Of a DNA stretch of 60,000 nucleotides, positions 45,541 to 56,259 are shown piece after piece (the stretch's first letter is position 1; every line of letters begins with the position of its first letter). A model generated the notes under the pieces. The model had not been told where the DNA came from, did no database searches, and saw only the letters and a list, made by a program, of their open reading frames with translations. The stretch comes from Phoronis australis (taxonomy: Eukaryota > Phoronida > Phoronidae): the NCBI GenBank assembly GCA_002633005.1, contig NMRA01000005.1, positions 1,791,048 through 1,851,047 of the forward strand, written 5' to 3'. The position numbers and the translations under genes were made by a program.

Positions 45541-47165
45541 TATGCGCCCACAAATTATATGTGGATGCATTATGCCATCATCTCCGTCCGTCCGTCTGGC
45601 GTCCGCTGCTCTGTCTCCAAAACGCCTTGACGTATGTTCATGAAATTTTGCACATGTGTTTTTTCCATGGATGGGACAACATGAGTGAACTTTCGGACAG
45701 ATCCGACTACTGGTGTGGCACCTAGTGGCAATTTTAGTTTTTTTACGTTTACCTCTGTATCTTCAAAAGTCCTGAACAGATTTTCATAAAATTTGGTATA
45801 TAGGCACCTATTAGTGAGATGACGCTATCCGCCCGTTTTCGGATGGATTTGACATAGTTTGTGCCACCTAGTGGCCATTTTTACTGTTTTCGAGTCTGTT
45901 TTTTTGTGTCCACCCCTCCATCAACCAAACCGCTCAAAGGATGATTTTGAAAACTGGCATGTATCATCCTACCATGAAGTGGACGGCTGACGATGATTTT
46001 TCAAAGACTTCGACTACTGTGGGGCCTCCTAGTGGCAGTTTTGTTTTTTTGCGCCTATGACTGTATCTTCTAAACCGTTCACAGGATCTTTACTGAATGT
46101 AGCAAGTCTATTTATATGATGTTAACGACAGAGGACGACGACCTTCGGACAGATCTGACTGCTGGTGTGTCACCTAGTGGCAATTTTATTTTTTTTACGT
46201 TTACCTTAGTATGTTCAAAGTTTGTCAGCGTATTTACATAAAATTTGGCATACAGGCATCTGTTAATGAGATGACACTATCTCTCCGTTTTCAGATGGAT
46301 TCGACCTAGTTTGCACCACCTAGTGGCCATTTTTACTGTTCTCGAGTTTGTTTTTGGCGTCCACTAATCTCTCAACGAAACTGCTTTCAGGATAATTGTG
46401 AAAATTGGCATGTATGTTTTTACTATGAAGTGGATGGCTGACGATGATTTTCTGACAACTTCGACTACTGTGGCATGTCCTAGTGGTAGTTTTGTTTATT
46501 TTTGCGCACATGACTGAATTTCCTATACCGTTTATAGGATCTTTATTTAATTTAGCAAGGGTATTTATATGATGTTGACAACGGACGACGACTTCAAAGG
46601 TCCTCAACAGATTTTCATGAAGTTTTGAATATAGGTATCTATTGATGAGATGACGCTATCCTTCTGTTTTTAGATGGAATCGAGGTATTTTACGCCATCT
46701 AGTGGCCATTTTAGCTTTTTTCAAATCTTGTTTTTGGCGTCCACCCCTCTATCAATCAAATCATTCTAGAGATGGTTTTGAAAATTGGCATATGTGTTTT
46801 CAGTGTGAAGAGGACGTTTGATGATGGCGAGTGACTACTGTGGCACTTCCTGGTGGTAGTTTTGTTTTGTTTTGCACCCATAGCTATATCTCCTAAACCC
46901 ACAACAGGATCTTTATTAAATTTAGTAAGTGAATTAACATGAAGATAACAGACGACGACTTTCAGGTGGATCAAAGGGACGCTGTACCCACAAGTGAAAA
47001 TTTATTCTGTTTTCTTTTGTTTCTGTGAAGTTCCCGTTTTTGGATGGAGTGTACGATTTTGCACCATCTAGTGGCCATTTTTATGATACAAATATATAAC
47101 CCTAAAAGCACACCATCTGCGATGCATTCGTGGGCACATTTCAACGCTCTGCGTCGCTCTTGTTT
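45541..47165. repeat. higher-order tandem repeat (about 150-bp subunits in ~450-bp units)
   Basis: A landmark CCTAGTGGC(A/C)(A/G)TTTT recurs near 45721, 45869, 46028, 46170, 46318, 46479, 46690, 46849 and 47066. Three versions alternate. A: GTGGCAATTTTA-TTTTTACGTTTACC. B: GTGGCCATTTTTACTGTT-TCGAG. C: GTGGCAGTTTTGTTTTTTTGCGC. A-B-C together make a ~450-bp period seen about 2.5-3 times, with one A lost near 46600. The left edge is rich in CCGTCCGTCCGTCTGGCGTCCG and GCGCCCAC. The right edge ends near GTGGGCACATTTCAACGCTC. Confidence 0.8.
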
Positions 47166-49109
47166 ATATACTATTGATAATAAAATGTGGTATTTGAGTA
47201 TTTATGTGCAGCCTTAGTGTGTATGGCAGCAGACTCGTCTGTTGGATACGATGATTTGATTGGTTCAAATTCAGTGTACTAGGTAATAGGTGTTTTCCCA
47301 AGGTGTTTAGTTTCTTCCCTCGTTAGGAACCAGTTTCCCTCAAAAATGACATCAATCAAGACTTGCAGATTTGTATACTTCTATTTGGTAACAGATAGCT
47401 GACTCATTACTCAATGGTACAGTCTGATCCCAAACTTCATTTTGTGTTTAGTCACAGTGTTAATTAAATTGGCAATGAAATCTCTGATCTCAGTAGACAA
47501 GACAAACTCCATACCATTGAATTGCACATTAGTTTAGACTGGTTCCGATTTAAAGCCAATGTAAAGTTACTCTGGTACTGATATATTGTATTGTTACTGA
47601 ACCACTTCTAGACAATTCTCACAAACACTAACATCAAGAAACCAGCAAGAGAGTGTTATAAGTCATGAGTAAAGAGAGACGTCATTTGAAAGGTGCCTCT
47701 TTACAAATATTTCCTGTTTAAGACCAAATAAACTGCCGATGTGGAGGTGCTCTATCAACAGATAAGGAAAATTAAACCAATATTTAAAACACTGGTGAAA
47801 AAGCAAGATCACTCAAAATGGTGCAAGTGAAAGGTGATTGTTTCAAGAGTTCATTTAGTGCAATACACATGGTGATTAGTGTAATGGACCCGGCCTTGTG
47901 GCCTAAACACGCCTGATGTACCGCAAAAGCATCAGGCCACCTGTACTCTTTTTCTTTTTTTAGTGCATACACGATCAAAATGGTGACCACTGAAATGATT
48001 GGTTGGTGAGGTTGGTATCTAGAATTATGGGATAAAATTCACTGTTTCTTTTCCATAAATGAAGAGTTCTAGCCTGAAGTGTCTCGCAAGTGTATGATGT
48101 ACGGAACACACCCCTTCTGTTTAGTTCACAATAAAACCATGACTGCAACAGGATTTTGTTTCCATTTGACGATATGTAATAAAACCAAACAACGCAACAT
48201 ATTTTGTTGTTTCATACCTCTCTCTGGTCAAAAATAACTTCAAGAAGTCTATCTCATTCAACTGTTATCTCAAAAATACTTTTTTGGTTGTCAAACCCAC
48301 AACGCCCCTTTAAGCAGCAACTGGACTGGAAGGGACACTTAAGTGATCCATAAATAGAGTAAGAATACACTCTGAGAAATTTTGTGATGCTCCCATGCAT
48401 GTCAACCCATTAGGAATGTTACCTGATTTTGAAACGATAAGAATACATATTAAGACAATTGTCAAAGGCAAACCCACAACAGTGAGAACTGTATGGAAAA
48501 TTCAAAATCTGTCTTTAAAAAAATCTTTACTCATAAAAAGTAAAATCCGTCATAAAGCACTTTGAGTTCTGTGAATTGTGTAAGACTTGTAATCCGTAAA
48601 AGTTGACGTGTATGTGCTTCAAAGTTCTTAGTACATTTCATGTAAAAATGAGGAAAACATGCACAAATCACCATCCCAGTATTCACACTTAAAAACTAAT
48701 ATTTGCTCAGCTTTCAAAGATACTTAATGCGTAAAAGCTTGTTTTGGCAAAATGTTTCTCATAGTAAAAACATGTCTTAAATACATTACCTATTCCTACG
48801 CCCAAGCAACACTACTGTACCCATTCAGGTGAACTCCCAAGGCATTTAAATCAAGAAACTAAAAATCATTATCTCATAAGTGAAGTTTCGTAAAATTCGG
48901 ACATGAATGTCTTGCCGAATGAGAGCACTAACCAGAATGGATACAGCATGTGCGATGTATAATACGTGGATTGCGTAAATCAATAAACAAAATGATGTAA
49001 ACTTTGCTTACTTATCAAAATGTCACTCAAAAGTTTGTAGAAAACCGTCTGGAAAATGATGAGCAAAAAACGAGTTTGTTCTGCCAATGCATACAATGTG
49101 CACATTCTT

Positions 49110-49534
49110 CAGGGCTTGGAATTTTCCGCGGAAACGCGGATTTCCGCTTTTTTAAATGTGCTGTCCGCTTTTTTCATAATATTTCCGCGTAAAAAAAATC
49201 GGATTTGATATAAAATTTCCGCGGCAAACGTAAATTGTCAACATTGCCGGGGCATCTGGGACAGCATCGTGGGATTTTTTCGTGTTATTGTTAAGCGCGG
49301 CGACAAATACTACCGCTCTGCAGCCAAAAATGTGTGGTTGGGAGTGGACGGGCGAGCTAAAAGGACGCAGACGCATGCTACTGATGGTGGTAACGTTTTT
49401 TTTTTTTTAGTCATCCCGATTTTTGTCGGGGAAAGGTTCACATTGACCATTTCAAGGCTGGTTAGCGGGCATGATTTGGGCCGTAAAAGTTTCAAAGTTT
49501 CCGCGTTTTTTGTCATTAGTCATTCCAAGCCCTG
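49110..49534. mobile_element. 425-bp non-autonomous DNA transposon, hAT-like
   Basis: It begins CAGGGCTTGGAATTTTCC and ends GTCATTCCAAGCCCTG, giving 13-bp perfect terminal inverted repeats (CAGGGCTTGGAAT). Both sides are flanked by ATTCTT (49104-49109 and 49535-49540), a 6-bp target-site duplication that could be the remains of the 8 bp usual for hAT. The interior contains TTCCGCG-type repeats and no transposase. The sharp TIRs and identical flanks suggest a young insertion. Confidence 0.85.
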
Positions 49535-49690
49535 ATTCTTGTAATTAAGATGATAATGGATAAATGTTAATGCATTTCTGCAATAAATTTTTATGCATAG
49601 AATGTGCATATTATTGTATATACAACATTAAGATGATAGTGAATAAACGCTATGATTGCATTTTATGCAAATGAGGCTCTGCTCTTTTAA

Positions 49691-52600
49691 TTACAAAGTA
49701 TGTACTGTACGTTTTCTGTTTCTCAAATATCTAAGTTTACGCTTGTTAGCTTTTTTATATCCTCGCTTTCGTTTTTCTTTATTGCGCAGTCGCCTTCTAC
49801 GTAATCTTCTCACTTCTTGACGGGATATTCTCCCAAGCTTTCTAATAGATACTTCCGAGATGTTTTCAATACATCGTCCCTTGTACGCCATTTTGATCTT
49901 GCGCCGCTGCTGGCACTGCGCTACAGATTTGTGACATCGTGTTTTATAGGTGACCTTGTCCTGTCCGCAGATTTCCTGGCCCTTCACCTGAGCACAGGTA
50001 AATTTATTGGGGCACCTGCATACAGGCAGTTCTTGCATGTTGAGCATACAAATCTGAAACCTTGGACAGTCGATGCTGCTGCAGGCATTCACTGAAATGA
50101 AAATATACCCTTTGAATGCAAAAGTGACCATTGAGATCTTTCTTGACACTACTTGAAAATATTAAAGCATTAATTTCTTGTTACCAATCTAATATCGAAA
50201 ATTGAGAAAATGAAATTTCTGAATCAGTAATCTGTCATAACTTGGTGAGGTATTATCATGTCTGTTAAATCAGACAAAAATAAACACATAGTACCTTACT
50301 CGTGCCCATTAACACCCATACTAGTTTAATCCTAAATTTTAATGTTTAATTAAGCTCCCAGGCTTGGCTTCAACCCCCAATTTACACGATGCAATTTCCT
50401 TAACAGTGCCTAGCTGTCTCAGTATTTTTACTCCTCTCCCAAAAAGTAGGCAACTCGCTTACTTTTGAATAACAGTCAGTTTCATCAATTGAATATTGTA
50501 TTATTTGTGTGGGAATATCCGTACTCTCCTCTTTACTAAAGGAGATATGAAATGGTTCTTTCGGCTCATGTGCATTCTAATATTATTTTACTTGTGTACA
50601 GAAAAATGGCAAAAGCATTCCCGTGGCAATCTCATTACATGTGTAATGTTTATATAGGAACATTTAAGAGATACGCAGCGTAAAAAATATGTCATGCTAC
50701 TTAACCGTTGTTTGGGATCACAGCACCATTCTAGGAGTTAAGACCCTTACTATAATGTGTCGATGTTTTATTTCACTATTGCTTGTTAAGTCCTATATGA
50801 ATGTAGCTCATAGGGTGTTAAACCAATGAATCATTTAAGTACCCACTACAAATTTCTCCTATTTTTCTGCGCCCATGCTCAGCTTAACATTCATCCCTGA
50901 TTTTTGAGTTATCCAATTTAAGCACCCTGGGGGGTCTCCACCAAGGAGAATTATAAGTGCATGTGTACTGGTTACCCTCGAAAAATTAGTTATTAAAACA
51001 GAACTATGAGATATGCATTCATCCGATACTTTCAACAGTTTAACTTAGTTATGGTAAAAAAAGTTACGCTATGATAATTCTTCATCTAGATCGCACAAAA
51101 TTAATTTCCAAAATCACTAATTTTCTCCTTTTAAATAATAAACTTTTTTCTCTAACTTTCTCTTTTTTAACCACATCACACTCGAAGTTGAGTATTCCAA
51201 AGTGGTTCTCATTCATTCCCGTGTATACATTCATTCACTCACTGACCGAGCTTAGAGGAGTAGGAGACACTTGTGCAATTGGGAAATAGTCGGATATAAC
51301 ATGCCCGTATTTTGAGAACCAGTTTGATGCCTGTAATTCAGTGGAGAAAACTAGTTCTCAAAATTCGGGCACCTTATATCCGACCATTACCGCTCCCTCG
51401 ATTGTCTACCAGTGAGTAAAGCCAGGATTTGACCCCGGGTCTCCCAAATGGGAGTCCAGAACTCAAGCACCTGAGCCACACTGTCTCCTCAAAATAATAT
51501 TTTGGTTACATGCTGTGTGGTAAATTGGTGAAGACTGGCCAGAATTCTTCTGATTATTTGTACGGAATTGTAATTAAATTTTCATTTTTCTAGACATGCT
51601 CCACACAAACTATTGGGAAAGGAGGTATTGAATGATGATTGCTTTAATATTAATGCTATTATGTTACTTGATTATGTGTAATATGGTAATGCTTCACTTA
51701 TTTTCCACAAAAGCAATTGTTAAAATTGTAATTTTCCAATTCTCTAACTCTGATTACATGTACTTTACTGCAAATGATAGAGAATTAACCAACAAATGTT
51801 TTATATCTGCACAGTACAAACCATGCTATAAATAGACCAGCCTTTCCCTAATCATTATTTGAGTGGAGAAATTTGATTAAAAAAATTTCATTCGTCTACC
51901 ATATTAGGGAAATTACTATATGTATGTAATACAGGTAGGAAAATCAGGAGGCACATTTGTATGGAGCTTCCGTGAAAAAGTTGTCCCTTTGTTGTGTTCT
52001 GCTCCAGATACGCCACTTTGTCTACGTTTTTGAACCCAAATACACAATACAAGTCGGGCAGATGACATATTGTTAAAAATAAATTAATCTTTTGCAACCA
52101 GGAGACTAAACCCTTTGCAGTTTTAGTAATTAAAATGAAACTTATTTATGTTCGACACTTGGACTAGACAAAAATCATGCATCGAAAGCACCTATTTGTC
52201 GAGTTTCAGTCTTCCAATGAAAGTGAATCATTTTGCTGGAAATTAAGTCGGAAATGATACCCTGAAAAACGTCACACATCCTGTTCAGTATTTGGAGAAT
52301 AATATCAGATCAGATTTCAGTGAATTCTGATTCATACAAGTCAGTTAAACATTTATTTCCTGACGTTTGAAATTTTCAGAATGTCTATTGTGACTTTGAA
52401 GCAGGCTAATTAAAGTTTTCCTTTGCTTGGATTATTTATATCGTTATTAGCCAGAATCTCAATGATAACAATTTTACCTGAGGTAGGAGAATAGAATTGA
52501 GTTATTTTAGTTCCAGGGTTCATGGCGAGTGTAAACTTAAATGTTCTTCAGTCTTGATTTGTCCCATGTCAACGTGTGCGTGTATTGATTCAATAAAAAG

Positions 52601-55600
52601 TCATAGCACATTTAGCCCTTTGTGGAAACAACAAAATGAATTAAGTCTGGCTTACATGTTTGCATGTCCTTGCTGTTATCAACAAGCATTGGATTTCTTT
52701 TTATGGACTGTTTTCTAATGTATAGTGTTAGCCCTGGACATAAATGTTTATGCAGACACAATATGGCATTTGACTAAAAGTGTCAAAAATGTTTGTGTTG
52801 GAAATACCAGAGCAGTTTGGATAAGGCATTGGTTACACCAATGAATCTTGAGCAAATATTGCAACTTCAAATGACTGACAGGTGTGTTTTGGAAAGATTA
52901 CTTCCCCCCAGGCATATACCATTTAGAATGTATAGTGCCCCCAGATGTGGCAACAGTTCCAGGGGTGCCAGTGGATTACTGGGGAGATGCATGTTCAAAG
53001 CCTAAGGGTAAACTGAGCTCATTGTTGGGATGACTCTACCAAGGCAAACAATTGTTACTAACTGATGAGCTTGATTGGTAGTGACTGAAATTTTGTTAGG
53101 AGGAATTAAGGGATCCTAATGTTTTGCAACAACTACTTTGGATTTCTAAAGACATTTGCAACCATGAAACACAATTGGGGATCATGCATTAGGGTGGTAA
53201 TGTAGAGTACTCGACTAAATTCATACAGGTGCAGCTGAAAAATTAGTAAATCCACCCGTTTAGAAAGTGAATTCGAAAACGGGAACCAATCTTTAATGAG
53301 CATCTATGAAATGGCCACCTTTTGAGGTCCAGAAACACCACTCTTTTGGAGGGGTTATTCCATAAGTTGTCCTTTTCATAGGGGTACTTGGACAGCTGAA
53401 TTTTTAACCCATTACGCCTGAAACAGTTCATGAAAAGACGACATGTTGTCCAAATGTGTATTTTTTGAAACCAAAGTCCTAAAAATATAGAAATAATATA
53501 ATTTGTTTGGTTAAACTCCGAAGTGAACTCTTTTTGAGAATTTTTACAGAAAGGACATCCTTACATAAGGAAACAGGAGTGACACATACTTAACACTTTT
53601 CCTATGAGAGCACCCCCCTTAGAAATAAGCCACCCCCCTCCTGGGGAAAGTCTTAGTAATGTAAAACTTGCACAAGTCCAAAGGTCCGTCAGTTAATGGT
53701 GAAAGTGCTGTGGTGTATGAGTTGCTTGTGAAACTGAAATGGTTCTGATTACTTTCTCTGCATGAACTTATTACTGTCAGAGTGACAAGACATTACAACT
53801 GGTTGTTAACCTTACTTCATTTGTCAACCATTAATTGAGTTCTCATGCGTCTGGCCTAACTAAAACATTCCTTTAGACTGAGGCTGTCATATGACACCTG
53901 GGCTTCTTTGCCAGTCAAAACTAGCATTCTCATGGGGTGCCTTTTCATAATTTTAGTTATACCCTGCTTGATTGACAATCTGTGCCCAGGTGTTTAAGAT
54001 GATGTGGAAAGCTTATAGCATTGTGATTTGTTTCTTAAAATAAATTCTTAAACAAAATTCAACAAGTGTATTGGTTAATTTTTAAAATGCTTTATCCATG
54101 GTTTAAGTTGCTGAGTACTTAACTTATAGCATATTAAATTGTCTTGTGCTAATAGAACACCAGCACTAAGCTCCCAGTTCACAATTACAAAATAATGTTT
54201 TGCCATGTAATTGTTGACACATCACAGTTTCTAAATAATGTACATAAATTATCTGATCAACTAACACTTGTAGGCATCTTTCAGAGACAATGTACTCTAG
54301 CTGAGGTGAAATTAAATTGCGTTTCTGAAATAGTTGTGAGGAGCCTGAAACAAATTTTTTTATTTAAGTCTTAGTCACTTTTCATGAAATATATCCATAG
54401 AAATTCTATTCCAATATCACTTTCAACATGCGAATTACAGTACGAGTTCTATACTTCTTTAGCTAATAACTATAGAATTATTACCAAGACTTATAATAAA
54501 AATGGTAAGCAACTTACTTTAGTATGGTATAGTTTAGAAATCTAAAATTGAATAATTATAATAGCAAGTTATTTATTTCTATCATAGTGAACATGAAATG
54601 AAACTGAAGAATCTAGAAAATAATAGTTACAACTCCAAGTTAAAACTTGAATGTCAGCAAAAAATGCCACTCAGTCAAAGTTTGAGAAAAGTGCACCACG
54701 TTATCTTTAGAATTTTTACTAGAATCTGAGATAAACCTGAATGTGATCAGCACAAAGGGTTGCCACTCATTGGGTAACTTCATTGTATTATTCCTGTCAC
54801 ATTTTAGTCTTCGAATCTAAGCGTAAACTTACATTTCACTAACATGTAAAAATAATATAAGAATCACTTTTCAGTTAAAATTTGTGTGACGTTATTATAT
54901 CAGCAGTCTCACCAAATGTTTTGAGCATGGTGAGATGCTATGCTCAATTTTTACACCCATGCTAAAATTTGACCACCACAGTGACATTTTGAGTTATCAT
55001 GCTTGTATCAGTGCACTGCACAGTTATGAAGCAGTTTTCAAACTGTAAAATTTAGAGTCATTATAAGTGCCCTTAGAGAGAGAGAGAGAGCAGACTTTTC
55101 GCTTTATAGTAAGTGATTTAGCCATTTATCATCACTGTAAGTGTCATTCTTCAGACTAGTATCCACTGCAGTATGAATCATACTATTCCGGTGGAAATTA
55201 TTACTTGCTAACTATGGTCTAACTATTCAAAAATTACCAANTGTCAGCAAAAAATGCCACTCAGTCAAAGTTTGAGAAAAGTGCACCACGTTATCTTTAG
55301 AATTTTTACTAGAATCTGAGATAAACCTGACTGTGATCAGCACAAAGGGTTGCCACTCATTGGGTAACTTCACTGTATTATTCCTGTCACATTTTAGTCT
55401 TCGAATCTAAGCGTAAACTTACATTTCACTAACATGTAAAAATAATATAAGAATCACTTTTCAGTTAAAATTTGTGTGACGTTATTATATCAGCAGTCTC
55501 ACCAAACGTTTTGAGCATGGTGAGATGCTATGCTCAATTTTTACACCCATGCTAAAATTTGACCACCACAGTGACATTTTGAGTTATCATGCTTGTATCA

Positions 55601-56197
55601 GTGCCTTGCACAGTTATGAAGCAGTTTTCAAACTGTAAAATTTAGAGTCATTATAAGTGCCCTTAGAGAGAGAGAGAGAGAGCAGACTTTTAGCTTTATA
55701 GTAAGTGATTAAGCCATTTATCATCACTGTAAGTGTCATTCTTCAGACTAGTATCCACTGCAGTATGAATCATACTATTCCGGTGGAAATCATTACTAGC
55801 TAACTATGGTCTAACTATTCAAAAATTACCAAATAACATTGCTGAGCACTGGTTTCCTCTGTAGCTAAACATAAGACTGACAGCTTTCAGTGTCTCGATT
55901 TAAATCTAAGTTTGAACACTTGCTAGTGTGTTTCACTGTACAGTCTAAGCTGAACCTTACTGTCAGCACACAGAATGACCACTCACCTGCTGCCTTAGGT
56001 CTGGGTTTACTGAGTTCCTCCACAGTCACGCATACTTGGCAACAATTACACATGTCCTTGATAACATGTTGAGGTGGACAACCAGTCAAATCCATACAGG
56101 TTGACCTGTCACACAGTCCACACTTCTTGCTGACAGTTGCTATTGTCTTCATAAACAATAAACTTGTCAACACAAAATGAATTGTGATGAAATTCAT
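49691..56197 (-). CDS. secreted IGFBP-domain plus Kazal/follistatin-domain protein with basic tail
   Basis: Two coding exons: 55987-56197 (70 codons plus one base) and 49691-50091. The junction GCA-G|TG-AAT keeps frame, giving 203 residues. Residues 1-23 form a signal peptide (NFITIHFVLTSLLF). Residues 27-58 are cysteine-rich (CGLCDRSTC, then CNCCQVC), resembling the N-terminal part of an IGFBP domain. Residues 74-141 form a follistatin/Kazal module (CSSIDCPRFQIC, VCRCPNKFTC, ICGQDKVTYKTRCHKSVAQC, AYKGRC). The C-terminal ~60 residues are extremely Arg/Lys-rich (RRLRRRRLRNKEKRKRGY). This order is that of IGFBP-rP1/Kazald1-type proteins, but their Ig domain is missing. A role in binding growth factors or matrix is inferred from the family. 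ATG 56197 was chosen because it opens the signal peptide; an upstream in-frame GTG is unlikely. Confidence 0.82.
51289..51384. repeat. hairpin element copy with extended arms
   Basis: The outer arms GTCGGATATA...GCCCG and CGGGC...TATATCCGAC pair, and the inner arms TTTTGAGAACCAGTTT and AAACTAGTTCTCAAAA pair. The loop GATGCCTGTAATTCAGTGGAGA is nearly that of the copy at 16498. The outer arms differ completely from those at 22336 yet are still complementary to each other. Confidence 0.8.
51418..51490 (-). mobile_element. tRNA-like head of a SINE
   Basis: On the minus strand the order GGAGACAGTG / TGGCTCAGGTGC (A box, 51468-51479) / CTCCCATTTGGGAG / CCCGGGGTCAAATCCTGG (T-arm with B box GGTCAAATCC, 51425-51434) imitates a whole tRNA. 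The T stem pairs, but the acceptor stem does not close well, so a functional tRNA is unlikely. A tRNA-derived SINE is the better reading. Confidence 0.6.
54651..55831. repeat. 590-bp direct duplication around a single N
   Basis: 54651-55240 and 55242-55831 are the same sequence, starting TGTCAGCAAAAAATGCCACT and ending AAAAATTACCAA. I count roughly eight to ten substitutions plus a GA-repeat length change (55075-55090 versus 55664-55682). The N at 55241 sits exactly at the junction. This is best read as two alleles placed end to end at a contig join. Confidence 0.9.
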
Positions 56198-56249
56198 GAT
56201 TGATTTACTCACAGGTCTGAAGTTCTGAATTAAAATGCACCTTGATGAC

Positions 56250-56256
56250 CTTTATA
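56250..56256 (-). promoter_or_regulatory. TATA-box candidate of the IGFBP/Kazal gene
   Basis: TATAAAG on the gene strand lies 53 bp before the start codon at 56197. Transcription would start near 56225 and give a very short leader. Position and motif fit a TATA-driven, regulated gene, but no start site has been mapped. Confidence 0.4.
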
Positions 56257-56259
56257 CTT

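Larger units (their letters stand above)
44817..49690. other. convergent interval between NDUFAF7 and the IGFBP/Kazal gene
   Basis: Contains the NDUFAF7 3' UTR (ATTAAA near 44847), the 45541-47165 repeat array, plain AT-rich spacer at 47200-49100 with no recognisable gene, and the hAT-like element at 49110-49534. Open frames here are short, and those inside the repeats are by-products of periodicity. Confidence 0.6.
50092..55986 (-). other. single intron of the IGFBP/Kazal gene
   Basis: About 5.9 kb without recognisable exons. It contains the hairpin element at 51289-51384, a tRNA-like SINE head at 51418-51490 and the duplicated block around the N at 55241. The donor is GCAG|GTGAGT and the acceptor ATTTCAG. 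Confidence 0.7.

Noticed and set aside
49817-50095. 92-codon plus-strand frame
   Set aside because: Shadow of the Kazal exon, which has clear domain evidence on the minus strand.
51418-51490. functional tRNA gene
   Set aside because: A and B boxes are good, but the acceptor stem and D-arm do not pair properly. A SINE head is more likely.
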